The notes: generated from the sequence alone by a model not told the origin. A DNA stretch of 64,000 nucleotides from Massilia aurea (GCF_024753205.1 NZ_JANUGZ010000004.1:1-64000), one strand, 5' to 3'. Shown: positions 26,167 through 35,877, counted from the stretch's first letter. Made by a program: numbers and translations.

Positions 26167-27273
26167 TCAGGGGGTTGTCGCGTCGTCCAGAGAATCATCG
26201 AACAGCCGTAACTGCTCGACAATCTCGGTGTCGCTCAGGCGCACGCCGACGCCCAATAATCGCACCGGCCGGCTGGCGCGTGCCCAGCCGGTCTCCAGTA
26301 AACGTCCATAGGTCGGAATGTTGGGCGCATATCCCACACATTCGACGGTTGTCTGCTGGAAGTCCGAAAACTTGATCTTCACGAACAGCTTGTTGATGAA
26401 TTTTTCAGCATTTGCGCGTTTGATGCGGCCCAGCAAATGCTCGTGCAAATCGGGCAGCAGCTTCAGGCAGGCGGCCAGGTCGGGCACGTCCGGCGTATAG
26501 GTTTCTTCGGTGCTGATCGACTTGCGCTCGCGCGAGGTATTTACTTCACGGTGGTCGATCCCGCGGCTCAGGTCATACAGCCGCACGCCGAAGCTGCCCA
26601 TATGCTCTTGCAGCTTGTCCAGGCTCCAGCCGCGCAGGTCGGCGCAGGTCTGGGCGCCGAGCCGGTTGAGTTTCTCGGCGGTGACCTTGCCGACGCCGTG
26701 CAATTTCTTGACCGGCAACGCCGCAACAAACGCGTCGACTTCTTCGGGCCGCACCAGGAACAGGCCGTCGGGCTTGTTCCAGTCGCTGGCGATCTTGGCG
26801 ACGAACTTGTTCGGGCCCACGCCGGCCGAAGCCGTGATGCCCACCGTCTCGACGATGCGGCGCCGGATCTCTTGCGCGATCAAGGTCGCGCTGCCCTTGC
26901 AATGCGGCGAATCGGTCACGTCCAGATAGGCTTCGTCGAGCGACAGCGGCTCGACAATCTCCGTGTAATCCTGGTAGATGGCCATGATCTGGCTGGACGC
27001 GATGCGGTACTTTTCCATGGCCGGCGGAATCACCACCAGCTCCGGGCACAGCTTCATCGCCTGGGCCGTGGCCATCGCCGAGTGAATGCCGAAGCGGCGC
27101 GCCTCGTAATTGCAGGTGGCGACCACGCCACGCTGGTCGGCGCGCCCGCCTACCGCCAACGGCCGGCCGCGCAGCGACGGATCGTCGCGCATCTCGACCG
27201 ATGCATAAAAGCAGTCGCAATCGCAGTGGATGATTTTTCGGGCTGGGGCGTTCACGCTGGCGGGCCGCCCCAT
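26167..27273 (-). CDS. dinB: DNA polymerase IV
   Basis: A Y-family translesion polymerase, 368 aa. The catalytic carboxylates sit in IIHCDCDCFYASVEMRDDPS (palm start) and EPLSLDEAYLDVT. The thumb helix-hairpin-helix (KKLHGVGKVTAEKLNRLG) and the little-finger domain (FSDFQQTTVECVGYAPNIPT) follow. The N-terminus has about 12 residues before KIIHCDCD, usual for beta-proteobacterial homologues. A near-perfect LexA box lies 26 bp ahead of the ATG, so SOS induction is expected. Confidence 0.97.
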   Translation of the reverse strand: MGRPASVNAPARKIIHCDCDCFYASVEMRDDPSLRGRPLAVGGRADQRGVVATCNYEARRFGIHSAMATAQAMKLCPELVVIPPAMEKYRIASSQIMAIYQDYTEIVEPLSLDEAYLDVTDSPHCKGSATLIAQEIRRRIVETVGITASAGVGPNKFVAKIASDWNKPDGLFLVRPEEVDAFVAALPVKKLHGVGKVTAEKLNRLGAQTCADLRGWSLDKLQEHMGSFGVRLYDLSRGIDHREVNTSRERKSISTEETYTPDVPDLAACLKLLPDLHEHLLGRIKRANAEKFINKLFVKIKFSDFQQTTVECVGYAPNIPTYGRLLETGWARASRPVRLLGVGVRLSDTEIVEQLRLFDDSLDDATTP

Positions 27274-27298
27274 GCGGTCACAAACTGCCGGGGTCGCT

Positions 27299-27318
27299 TA
27301 CTGTAATTGCATACAGTA
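27299..27318. promoter_or_regulatory. LexA (SOS) box of dinB
   Basis: TACTGTAATTGCATACAGTA is a palindrome matching the E. coli-type LexA consensus TACTGT-N8-ACAGTA. It sits between the formamidase stop and the dinB start. Confidence 0.9.
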
Positions 27319-27350
27319 TCTTCTAAAAATCTCCCCCATGCAAATGTTGC

Positions 27351-28622
27351 TTATTTCTTGGCGGCCTTCTCCGTAAAGCCGTTCTTCACCTTGCTGAAGT
27401 CGGCCTTGCGGATCATCCCGTGCACGCCCTTGGTGCCATCGACCACCTGGCTGACCTGGAAGTCACTGGCCGCGCTCAGGTAGGCAAATGCGGTGGGACG
27501 GTCCATGCCCAGCATCTCGGTCAGGAAACGGATCGATTCGCGCGTGGCGTCCTTCATCGCTTCATCCAGATCGGGGTTCAGGCCGATCGTCACCCAGTGA
27601 TCGGCCGTCTCGCCCAGCGGCCTGACCAGGCTGCCCGAGCGCGATGGAATCCCGGGGTCGCCCTTTTTCAGCACCGTGATGCGGAAGGTCGGGCGCATCG
27701 AATGCTCGAGCGCGGTCAGTGCCACCTCGCCATCGCCCTGTGCCATGTGCGGATCGCCCGTGTAGAAATTGCCGCCCTTGACCAGCACCGGCAGATAGAC
27801 GGTGGAGCCGACGCCCAGGTCGTTGATGTCCATATTGCCGCCGTACAGGCCGGGCGGCACCGAGTGCACTGGCTTGGTCGTGTCCGCCGCGACGCCCATC
27901 ACACCCATGAACGGGGCGGTCGGGAACGTCACTTCGGTGCCGTCGGCGGTCTTCATCACGGCTTCCCACTTGCCCGCCTTGGTGCGCCGGATCGGGGTGA
28001 ACACCGATACGTTGTTGTAGGCGCCCGGGTTGGCGGCCGAGGCATCTGCTGTCGGCTTCGGTGTTTCCGGGAACTCGCCGGGCAACGCTCCCTTGCCGTG
28101 GCGATTGGAAATCACGCCATACGGCACGCGCGGCACGGCCGACAGCAGCTCGACCTTGAGCACGTCGCCCGGCTCGGCGCCATCGATCGCTACCGGCCCG
28201 GTCACGATATGCGGCCCGTCCTTGAAAAAATCGTGGGCCATCGACGAGCCCGTGATGGCGATGCCATCCTTGAGAACCATATTGGCGGGTATGCCCTTGC
28301 TGCCAAAATATGCCAGCGGATTGCGGCCCTGGTCCTCGACCAGGCCTTCATGCGACAGCGTATCGAAGACAATCGTCGCGCCGGACGGGATCGACAGCAC
28401 CGGTTTCGTGGCCGCGTTCGGCAAGTAACCCCAAGTGACCGTCTCCACCGTCGAGGGCACGTAATACACCTCGTGCTTGGTACCGGGGACAAGGACCCGC
28501 CCCGGCTTGTCGGCCAGCGGTTGCAGCGGGAGCTTGTCGGCGGTCTGGGCAAACACCGCGGTCGCGGGCGCAAATACGGCCAGGGCAAGGGCGGTCGCGA
28601 GCGTAATGGTGCGCAATTTCAT
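27351..28622 (-). CDS. Exported acetamidase/formamidase family protein
   Basis: A 423-aa protein with a signal peptide (MKLRTITLATALALAVFAPA, cleavage after AVFAQ). Mature blocks such as TVTWGYLPNAATKPVLSIPS, GPVAIDGAEPGDVLKVELLS and GNFYTGDPHMAQGDGEVALT match the FmdA/AmdA amidohydrolase family, which splits formamide or short amides to ammonia. The substrate is not predictable, and periplasmic location is inferred from the signal. The start is ATG 28622, with GGAG 7 bp upstream; the frame is open 37 codons further. It lies 77 bp ahead of dinB, separated by the LexA-controlled promoter. Confidence 0.9.
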   Translation of the reverse strand: MKLRTITLATALALAVFAPATAVFAQTADKLPLQPLADKPGRVLVPGTKHEVYYVPSTVETVTWGYLPNAATKPVLSIPSGATIVFDTLSHEGLVEDQGRNPLAYFGSKGIPANMVLKDGIAITGSSMAHDFFKDGPHIVTGPVAIDGAEPGDVLKVELLSAVPRVPYGVISNRHGKGALPGEFPETPKPTADASAANPGAYNNVSVFTPIRRTKAGKWEAVMKTADGTEVTFPTAPFMGVMGVAADTTKPVHSVPPGLYGGNMDINDLGVGSTVYLPVLVKGGNFYTGDPHMAQGDGEVALTALEHSMRPTFRITVLKKGDPGIPSRSGSLVRPLGETADHWVTIGLNPDLDEAMKDATRESIRFLTEMLGMDRPTAFAYLSAASDFQVSQVVDGTKGVHGMIRKADFSKVKNGFTEKAAKK

Positions 28623-28749
28623 GATGGACTCCGGTCGATGGCTGCTTGGCAGGGAACCCTGTATGCATGCAATCAACGTGCCATGTGAAATCGGGCACAT
28701 CACGCTGCCACCTGGCGGCGCACGCACCGGCAAGGTGCGACCCCGCAGC

Positions 28750-30549
28750 TTACCGTGTCAACAATAGCGCATACCGACCGTTGCTCGCGCCGGTGCCGCC
28801 GCTGACATAGCGTACCTGCAGATAGACGACCGCCGTGCCGGTGCCGAAATAGGTCATCCCAATGGCGTCGGCCATGCCCGCCCGGTTCAGGCTCCCGCCC
28901 AGTTGCCTGCCTGCGCTGTCATACACGTACAGATCGTAGTTGGCCGTGGCCAGCACCGCGCTCAGACTGACCTTCAATGTCTTGCCGGCTGGCAGATCGA
29001 CCCGGAAGTAATCGGTATCCGTCGTCGTACCGATGTTGCCGGTGATGCTGCCGTTGATCGGATTGGCCGTGGCGATCGTGTTGTTCGCTTCCCTTTCGGC
29101 AATCACGATGGGCGCAGCAATGCTCCTGGCCCCCGCCACCGCGGCTGCTGCATCAACGATGCCGGCGCCGCACCCGGCGCAACTGGCCGGGAACGCGCGT
29201 GCCGTCGACTTCAGCCTTGCTGCGATCTCGTCCGGCGTCAGGTTGGTGTTGGCCGCCAACATCAGTGCGGCCACGCCGACCACGTGCGGCGCGGCCATCG
29301 ACGTACCCTGATAGACCGCGTAGGTATCCGCCAGCGGTCCGCTTCGGCCGCTGTTGAGCGTGGACAGCACGCCCGACGCGCCGTCGCCACCCGGCGCGGC
29401 CACCGCGACCAGCGCGCCGAAGTTGGAATAGCGTGCCCGCCCGCCAGTGCGGCCTGTAGCGGCCACCGCGATCACGCCGGCGCAGTTGGCCGGGCTGGCG
29501 TTGCTGACGTCCATGGCCGAATTGCCCGCTGCAGCCACCACGACCGCGCCGCGCGAGCGCGCCCCGTTGATGGCATTCTGCATCGTCGCGCTACACGCGC
29601 CGCCCCCGCCCAGCGACAGGTTCAGCACGCGCGCCTTGTTGGGATTGGCCGGCACGCCCGCCACGACGCCGCCCGATGCCCAAGTGATCGCGTCGGCGAT
29701 ATCGGACGTGTAGCCGCCGCACTTGCCCAGCACGCGCACGGGCAGGATTTTGGCGTTGTAGGCCACGCCCGCCACGCCGGCGCCGTTGTTGGTGCGCGCC
29801 GCTACCGTGCCGGCCACATGCGTGCCGTGCCAGCTGGATGGCTGGTCAGAGAATGGTTGGCCGCCACCGCAGGCACCGGCCGTGATGCCGTCACCCGGGT
29901 CGATCGCATCGCTGTCGCGCCCGTTGGCATCATTGCCGATGGCGGCGGTGCTGATGAAGTCGTAGCCCGGCAGGAACTGCCCGCTCAGATCGGCGTGTGG
30001 ACGGTAGCCGGTGTCGATCACGGCCACCACCACGCCGGTGCCAGTCGAGATATCCCAGGCCGCCGGCAGGCGCAGCCCGCCAACCGTATCGTAGTAATGC
30101 CACTGGTCGGTATAGCGGGGATCGGTCGGCGTGGCCGCATGCGTCATGATGCGGTCCGGCTCGGCGTATTCGATCGACGCATCGCGCATCATCATCTCGG
30201 TCGCCAGCGAGCGCACCTCGGCCAGATTGTGCCGGCGATCGAGCCTGAACACCTTTGCGCCGTTCGCCAGCGCATGGCTTTCCCGGACCATCATGCCGAA
30301 CTGCTGGCCGGCCCGATCGAGCCGGGCCTTGCGTTGGGTGCTGGTATCGGCCACGCGCGCCGCCATGCCGTTGAGGGCCGGCTGCGCATCGCGATATTTC
30401 ACGATGACGCGGTCGGTTTCCACGATGGGCTGCAGGTCCTGGGCGCCCGCGCCAGTGCCGGCCGCGAACGCCGGAAGAGATGCCAGCGCCAACCAGAGTG
30501 TGGCGCACCGCGTATATGCCGCAGTTCTTATCGAATGCGTTTGTTTCAT
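28750..30549 (-). CDS. Secreted subtilisin-family serine protease with PPC domain (copy 1)
   Basis: A 599-aa S8 peptidase. The signal peptide ends near residue 29 (LASLPAFAA). An inhibitor_I9-like propeptide covers about residues 40-130. The catalytic triad is Asp in VVAVIDTGYRPH, His in SSWHGTHVAGT and Ser in YQGTSMAAPHV. A bacterial pre-peptidase C-terminal (PPC) domain (about 500-599; DTDYFRVDLPAGKTLKVSLS, YDLYVYDSAGRQLG) follows. Full triad and length indicate an active exoenzyme. It is a tandem duplicate of the gene at 30911-32728; each has its own upstream gap. Confidence 0.95.
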   Translation of the reverse strand: MKQTHSIRTAAYTRCATLWLALASLPAFAAGTGAGAQDLQPIVETDRVIVKYRDAQPALNGMAARVADTSTQRKARLDRAGQQFGMMVRESHALANGAKVFRLDRRHNLAEVRSLATEMMMRDASIEYAEPDRIMTHAATPTDPRYTDQWHYYDTVGGLRLPAAWDISTGTGVVVAVIDTGYRPHADLSGQFLPGYDFISTAAIGNDANGRDSDAIDPGDGITAGACGGGQPFSDQPSSWHGTHVAGTVAARTNNGAGVAGVAYNAKILPVRVLGKCGGYTSDIADAITWASGGVVAGVPANPNKARVLNLSLGGGGACSATMQNAINGARSRGAVVVAAAGNSAMDVSNASPANCAGVIAVAATGRTGGRARYSNFGALVAVAAPGGDGASGVLSTLNSGRSGPLADTYAVYQGTSMAAPHVVGVAALMLAANTNLTPDEIAARLKSTARAFPASCAGCGAGIVDAAAAVAGARSIAAPIVIAEREANNTIATANPINGSITGNIGTTTDTDYFRVDLPAGKTLKVSLSAVLATANYDLYVYDSAGRQLGGSLNRAGMADAIGMTYFGTGTAVVYLQVRYVSGGTGASNGRYALLLTR

Positions 30550-30910
30550 GATTTGTCCCCGTTCAAGTTCTGCATCAGGTATATCGATGCATTTGAGTCA
30601 TGGCTGACCAGCGGCATCGGCGCCGCACCCTAGCGGCTCAGCCAGAGTAGCCTGAAGGAAATATCATGTCGTGTGGAAATTCACACCCAGTCGGCATAGT
30701 TACAACACTTACACCATTCGTTTCCTCAATAACATTTTTTCTTTGGTGCAACTTTATGAACACAGAATATGTGACGTCCCATTTAAGTTAATTAACAATC
30801 ATGAACAGATATCTTTAGCCCCAAAAAAAAACACGCGCGAATGAATCGCGCGTGTCCCAGATGGTCAAACCGCCCTGCCCCACTAAATTCCATGAGGCAG
30901 TGTCATTGGC
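30550..30910. other. Gap between the two subtilisin genes
   Basis: AT-rich, no ORF. It contains the terminator of copy 2 (30831-30855) and should hold the promoter of copy 1. Confidence 0.5.
30831..30855 (-). terminator. Terminator of subtilisin copy 2
   Basis: ACACGCGCGA (30831-30840), loop ATGAA, TCGCGCGTGT (30846-30855). The run of A to its left on the plus strand becomes a U-run for the leftward transcript. Confidence 0.8.
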
Positions 30911-32728
30911 TTACCAGTTCAGTTTCAGCGTATAGCGACCGTTGGTCGTGCCGGTGCCGCCACTGTAATAAGTGACGCGAACATAGCGGATTGCCGTGCT
31001 GCTGGTGGTATTGGCCGAGTTGAGGCTGTCAGTCGCGCCGGCGCCATTCTGGCTGGTGCCCAGTTGCGCACCGGTGCTGCTGTACACGTACAGGTCGTAG
31101 TCGGCCGTTGTCGAGGTCGGGGTCAGGCTGGCTGCCAGCGTCTTGCCGGCTGGCAGATCGACGCGGAAATAATCGGTGTCGGTCGTGCTGCCCAGGTTGC
31201 CGGTGACGGTCGTGTTGCTGGCCGTGACCGGGTCTGCCGTGGCCGTCGTGTTGTTCGACTCGCTCTCGGCCAGCGTGGTGACCGGTGTGCCGCCACCGCC
31301 CCCTGTGGCCGACGCCACGGCAGCCGCCGCATCGACGATGCCGGTGCCGCAACCCGAGCAGCTGGCCGGGAACGCGCGCGCCGTCGACTTCAGTTTCGAC
31401 TCGATCTCGTCCGGCGTCAGGTTGGTGTTGACCGCCAGCATCAGCGCCGCCACGCCGGCCACGTGCGGCGTGGCCATCGACGTGCCCTGGTAAGCAGCGT
31501 AGCTGTCCGCGGCCGGTGCGCCGGTGCCGCTGTTGAGCGTCGAGAGCACGCCCGAGGCGCCATCGCCGCCGGGCGCCGCCACATCCACCAGCGTGCCGAA
31601 GTTGGAGTACGACGCCCGTCCGCCGGTGCGGCCCGTGGCCGCCACCGCGATCACGCCCGAGCAGTTGGCAGGGCTGGCGTTGCTGACGTTGACGGCGTCG
31701 TTGCCGGCAGCGACCACCACCACCGCGCCGCGCGAGCGGGCGCCGTTGATGGCGTTTTGCGTCGTTGCATCGCATGCGCCGCCGCCGCCCAGCGACAGGT
31801 TCAGCACGCGCGCCTTGTTGGCGTTGGCCGGCACGCCCGAGACCGTGCCGCCGGACGACCAGGTGATCGCGTCGGCAATGTCGGACGTGTAGCCGCCGCA
31901 CTTGCCCAGCACGCGCACCGGCAGGACCTTGGCGTTGTAAGCCACGCCTGCGACGCCGGCGCCGTTATTGGTGCGCGCCGCCACCGTGCCGGCCACGTGC
32001 GTGCCGTGCCAGCTCGATGTCTGGTCACGGGTTGGCTGGCCGCTGCCGCAGGAACCGGCGGTGACGGCGTCGCCCGGGTCGCTCGCGTCACTGTCGCGGC
32101 CGTCACCATCGTTGCCGATGGCGGCAGTGCTGATGAAGTCATAACCGGCCAGTTGCTGGCCGCTCAGGTCGGCATGAGGGCGCGAGCCCGTGTCGATCAC
32201 GGCCACCACCACGCCGGCGCCGGTCGAGACATCCCAGGCGGCCGGCAGGCGCAGGCCACCGGCCGTTTCGTAGTAGTGCCACTGGTCGGTATAGCGCGGG
32301 TCGGTCGGCGTGGCCATGTGCGTCATGATGCGGTCCGGCTCGGCGTATTCGATCGACGGATCGCGCGCCATCATCTCGGCGGCCAGGGACTTCACTTCTG
32401 CAAGATTGCGCTTGCGGTCGAGCTTGAACACCTTGGCACCGGTGGAAATCGGATGGCTTTCCTTGACCACCATGCCGAACTGCTGGCCGGCGCGGTCGAG
32501 TTTGGCCTTGCGCTCGCTGCTGGTACTGGCCACGCGCGCAGCGATGCCATTGACGGCCGGTTGCGCGTCGCGGTACTTCACGATGATCCGGTCGGTTTCC
32601 ACGATGAACTGTGGTCCCGGGGACGCCGCATCGCCCGCGGCCGCCAGGGCCGCGCTCGAGGCCAGCGCCAGGGATACCGCAGCGCACATCTTCAATACGA
32701 CAGGACGAATCGAATGCGTATGCTTCAT
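30911..32728 (-). CDS. Secreted subtilisin-family serine protease with PPC domain (copy 2)
   Basis: A 605-aa paralogue of copy 1 with the same order: signal peptide (MKHTHSIRPVVLKMCAAVSL, ending LAAA), propeptide, catalytic Asp (VVAVIDTGSRPH), His (SSWHGTHVAGT), Ser (YQGTSMATPHVAG), then a short GGGG-containing linker and a PPC domain (YDLYVYSSTGAQLGTSQNGA). The start ATG 32728 has AAGGAAG 5 bp upstream; a further upstream start is rejected. The two copies stay close through the catalytic domain and differ most in the linker. Confidence 0.95.
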   Translation of the reverse strand: MKHTHSIRPVVLKMCAAVSLALASSAALAAAGDAASPGPQFIVETDRIIVKYRDAQPAVNGIAARVASTSSERKAKLDRAGQQFGMVVKESHPISTGAKVFKLDRKRNLAEVKSLAAEMMARDPSIEYAEPDRIMTHMATPTDPRYTDQWHYYETAGGLRLPAAWDVSTGAGVVVAVIDTGSRPHADLSGQQLAGYDFISTAAIGNDGDGRDSDASDPGDAVTAGSCGSGQPTRDQTSSWHGTHVAGTVAARTNNGAGVAGVAYNAKVLPVRVLGKCGGYTSDIADAITWSSGGTVSGVPANANKARVLNLSLGGGGACDATTQNAINGARSRGAVVVVAAGNDAVNVSNASPANCSGVIAVAATGRTGGRASYSNFGTLVDVAAPGGDGASGVLSTLNSGTGAPAADSYAAYQGTSMATPHVAGVAALMLAVNTNLTPDEIESKLKSTARAFPASCSGCGTGIVDAAAAVASATGGGGGTPVTTLAESESNNTTATADPVTASNTTVTGNLGSTTDTDYFRVDLPAGKTLAASLTPTSTTADYDLYVYSSTGAQLGTSQNGAGATDSLNSANTTSSTAIRYVRVTYYSGGTGTTNGRYTLKLNW

Positions 32729-33073
32729 TTTTCTTCCTTGTTCAAGGTTTTCCGTCGGGCGAAAGGGCTCGCCCGTATCGTTGTAAGTCCGGACTTTGCC
32801 GGCGCCGCATCGAGGCGGCTCAGCCAGCGTAGCGCGAAAGAAAGATTTAACGGAACGCAAACCTGACAGAGTGAAGCGTGCATACAACGGTTACATCCCT
32901 AAATTTTGCAAAAACATGTTTTATTCGGCAAAGCATAAATTCTGCCAAATACTTTACACCTAAAATTTGTTGACGAAGGTTTATCGCATCGTTCTCAGAT
33001 GCAAAAAAGGGCCGCGCAGTGCGCGGCCCTTTTCATTTATGACACATAAGCCTCGTGCGAGGCCGGTCAATTC
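32729..33073. other. Gap between subtilisin copy 2 and the TonB-dependent receptor
   Basis: About 345 bp, AT-rich at 32,880-33,000. It holds the receptor gene terminator (33003-33034) and presumably the promoter of subtilisin copy 2. No gene is seen. Confidence 0.5.
33003..33034 (-). terminator. Terminator of the TonB-dependent receptor gene
   Basis: AAAAAGGGCCGCGC, loop AGT, GCGCGGCCCTTTT: a strong GC stem with A/T flanks, usable in both directions. Confidence 0.85.
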
Positions 33074-35311
33074 TTAGAAATTACCCTTGAATTGCATGCC
33101 CCACTGGCGCGGCTCGTTGGTGAAGCCGGTCAGGTTGTTGAAGTCGATCGCACCGGTGATACGGCGCTGGTCGAGCACGTTGCGGCCGAAGGCTGCCACT
33201 TCATACTTGCCGTTGCCAAAGATGTAGCCGACGCGCACGCCGCCTTCGGTCAATGGTGCACCGGTGAACTCGGTCGACTCGTACAGGAAGAAGTTGACCT
33301 TGCTGCGGTACGACCAGTCGGTGTAGAAGTACAGCTCGCCGTCACGGAACGGCACGCCGTAGCGGGCCGTCGCGTTGAAGGTCCAGCGCGGTGCCTGTGG
33401 CAGTGCATTGCCATCGATCACGACACGGCCGGCGCCGTTGATCGGATCGGTGATCGTGCACTGCGCGCAGCGGTTGACCGACAGGCTGCCGTCACGGATC
33501 TGCGTGTAGTTGTAGCTTGCGCCGGCGCTCATGCGCAGGGCAGTGCTGATCGCTGCTTCGAAGTCGAACTCGGCGCCACGGCCCTTGGTCTTGTCGGCGT
33601 TGATCAGGCGGTTGACGTTCGAATTGCCACCCACCACGGTCAGCTGCTGGTCTTCGATCGTGTAGTCATAGATCGAGAACGAGCCACGTGCGCGGCGCTC
33701 GAACAGGTCAGCCTTGATGCCCAGCTCGACCGACTTGATGGTCTCGGCATCGGCCACGGTGATCGGCACCGACGCCGAGGCAGCAGCGATACTCGGTGCG
33801 CGGAAGCCCGTTGCGGCGCGGCCATACACGTTCACGTCAGGCGTGAGCTTGTAAGTGGCCGACAGGTCCCAGCTGACCTTCTTCTTGTCCGCTTCGACCG
33901 ACGACGGGCCGATCTGGACGACGTTGGTCGCTTCGATGGTGCGGAACTCTTTCTCATCCTTGGTGTAGCGCACGCCGCCGCGGATGGTCCAGTCAGGGGT
34001 CAGGTTGTACGTTGCCGAAGCGAACGCGGCCCAGGCCTTGTTCTTCTGGGTCGACACCAGGCGCGAGGTGCGCGCGTAGGTGGTGCTGTCGAAGTTGTCG
34101 CTGCCGCCGGTGACGTCTTCATCGAAGAAGTAGACGCCGGTCTGCCAGTTGAACGGGCCGGTGTTCTGCGATTCGACGCGGAATTCCTGGCTGTACTGGT
34201 CCAGATTGTTGATGTAGCCATTGGTCTCGACCTGGAACGGGATGAAGCCCGGGCCGGTTGGCGTGCCGCCGTCGATGTCGCCGCGGCTCGAGTAGCCGAT
34301 GATGTGCTCGTAACCGGTGATCGACGACAGCTTGTAGCTGCCCAGATCCCATTCCAGACGCAGATTGATGCCGTTGGTTTTCAGGTCCTGGTCATTCTGG
34401 GCATTGGTGACGATCTGGTCCAGATCGGTGCCGTCGGCGAAGGTGTTGCTGCCCTTCTTGATCAGGTTGGCGCGGAACAGACGCGCGCTGCCATTGGTCT
34501 GACGCTGGTGGAAGCCCAAGAGGCCGGTTACACCATCTTTGCTGTACAAGAACTGCACGCGCTCGGCGTGTTCGTTGTAGCCGTCGAGCTCACCGCGCTT
34601 GGTGGTCTTGGCCGGGGTGCTGTAGTTGTCGACGTAGTCGTCGCGGTGCTGGCCGACGGCCGACACGCGCATCGCCACGTTGCTCGACAGCGGCACGTTG
34701 ACGGCGCCTTCGGCATTGAACGTGTAGTGCGATGCCGCCGACACGTTGTAGTAGCCTTCGGTGCTGTTCAGGCGTGGCTTTTCGGACTCGAACTTGACGA
34801 CACCGGCCGGGGTATTACGGCCGAACAGCGTGCCCTGCGGGCCGCGCAGCACTTCGACGCTGGCCAGGTCAAAGATCGGGAAGCCCTTGAGGATCGGGTT
34901 CTCTTGCACGATGTCGTCGTACACGAGCGAGACCGGCTGCGAGGCGAAGGTGTTGAAGTCGGTATTGCCGTAGCCGCGGATATAAAAGCGCGGGAAGGTA
35001 CGGCCGTTCGACGATTCCACGTTCAGGCTCGGCACTTTGCCGGCCAGCAGGCGGATGTCATCGCCGCCCGAGACCAGGACGTCCAGCTTGTCACCCTTGA
35101 GGGCCGTCACCGACACCGGCACGTCGCGGATGTTCTCGGTACGGCGCTGCGCGGTCACGGTGACTGATTGCAGCTGCAGGGACTCGGGCGCCGGTGCGGC
35201 CGGGGCCGCCGTCTGGGCGGCCGCCTGGGCGATCGGCAGCAGGGCGAGGAACGCCAGCGCTGCGCCATGGGAGCAGGTGACGCGCTTGTGCATCTTGGAC
35301 ATCTTGGTCAT
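33074..35311 (-). CDS. TonB-dependent outer-membrane receptor
   Basis: A 745-aa outer-membrane beta-barrel importer energised by TonB-ExbBD. The signal peptide ends at about residue 32 (IAQAAAQ). The plug domain has SVTVTAQRRTENIRDVPVSV and the conserved block VEVLRGPQGTLFGRNTPAGV (about 152-171). The barrel ends with a typical aromatic C-terminus (QWGMQFKGNF). The ENIRDVPVSVTAL type is common among receptors for sterol-, glycan- or xenobiotic-like ligands and iron chelates; the ligand is not predictable. It lies beside two secreted proteases, without an obvious inner-membrane transporter. Confidence 0.93.
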   Translation of the reverse strand: MTKMSKMHKRVTCSHGAALAFLALLPIAQAAAQTAAPAAPAPESLQLQSVTVTAQRRTENIRDVPVSVTALKGDKLDVLVSGGDDIRLLAGKVPSLNVESSNGRTFPRFYIRGYGNTDFNTFASQPVSLVYDDIVQENPILKGFPIFDLASVEVLRGPQGTLFGRNTPAGVVKFESEKPRLNSTEGYYNVSAASHYTFNAEGAVNVPLSSNVAMRVSAVGQHRDDYVDNYSTPAKTTKRGELDGYNEHAERVQFLYSKDGVTGLLGFHQRQTNGSARLFRANLIKKGSNTFADGTDLDQIVTNAQNDQDLKTNGINLRLEWDLGSYKLSSITGYEHIIGYSSRGDIDGGTPTGPGFIPFQVETNGYINNLDQYSQEFRVESQNTGPFNWQTGVYFFDEDVTGGSDNFDSTTYARTSRLVSTQKNKAWAAFASATYNLTPDWTIRGGVRYTKDEKEFRTIEATNVVQIGPSSVEADKKKVSWDLSATYKLTPDVNVYGRAATGFRAPSIAAASASVPITVADAETIKSVELGIKADLFERRARGSFSIYDYTIEDQQLTVVGGNSNVNRLINADKTKGRGAEFDFEAAISTALRMSAGASYNYTQIRDGSLSVNRCAQCTITDPINGAGRVVIDGNALPQAPRWTFNATARYGVPFRDGELYFYTDWSYRSKVNFFLYESTEFTGAPLTEGGVRVGYIFGNGKYEVAAFGRNVLDQRRITGAIDFNNLTGFTNEPRQWGMQFKGNF

Positions 35312-35606
35312 GGAGTATTTTCCTGGTGATGATAAAAGAACCGGTGTCTCCGTTCTTCTTTTCCAACGCCCCCGCCGGGTGCGCGGGCGGTACTACCCCG
35401 CCCTCGGCAACGCGCATCTGTGGCGCCCATCTTTGCGATGTTTTAAGGTTGCCGACTTGGTAAAGGCGGTATTGTCCGTGATGGTTATCAGCCGGGCAAG
35501 TAAATAACGCCATGACGCCATGATTACAACACATGCAGATCGTCGGCTGCGGCCGGGGCCAGCAACCGGAAAAAATAGCGCTTTCGATATTTTTTCGAAA
35601 AACCCC
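35312..35606. other. Gap between the receptor gene and the tRNA promoter
   Basis: No gene on either strand that I can support. The left part is probably the 5' region of the receptor gene. Confidence 0.45.
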
Positions 35607-35636
35607 TTGCAGACCCTCAAACCCACCCTCTATAAT
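35607..35636 (+). promoter_or_regulatory. Promoter of the tRNA-Val/tRNA-Asp unit
   Basis: TTGCAG (35607-35612), an 18-bp spacer and a perfect TATAAT (35631-35636), about 48 bp ahead of tRNA-Val. A strong sigma-70 promoter as expected for stable RNA. Confidence 0.75.
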
Positions 35637-35684
35637 TCGGTCCTCTTCGACGCAATGACAAGCGTCAGTAGACATCAACGAGAT

Positions 35685-35760
35685 GGGCGCTTAGCTCAGT
35701 TGGTAGAGCGGATCCCTTACACGGATTAGGTCGGGAGTTCGAGCCTCTCAGCGCCCACCA
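35685..35760 (+). tRNA. tRNA-Val (anticodon UAC)
   Basis: 76 nt with encoded CCA. The acceptor arms GGGCGCT/AGCGCCC pair, the D arm is GCTC-AGTTGGTA-GAGC, the anticodon loop is CTTACAC with TAC at 34-36, and the T-loop is TTCGAGC. Confidence 0.95.
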
Positions 35761-35800
35761 AGCATCTCGACGATGGATCGAAGGCTGATCTTAGTAAAAC

Positions 35801-35877
35801 GGAGTGGTAGTTCAGTTGGTTAGAATACCGGCCTGTCACGCCGGGGGTCGCGGGTTCGAGCCCCGTCCGCTCCGCCA
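35801..35877 (+). tRNA. tRNA-Asp (anticodon GUC)
   Basis: 77 nt with encoded CCA. The acceptor arms GGAGTGG/CCGCTCC pair with a wobble, the anticodon loop is CTGTCAC giving GUC, and the T-loop is TTCGAGC. It lies 40 bp after tRNA-Val and is likely one transcript with it. Confidence 0.95.

Noticed and set aside
35685-35877. tRNA genes as the integration site of the island
   Set aside because: Both tRNAs are intact with encoded CCA, lie 20 kb from the island and have no integrase nearby.
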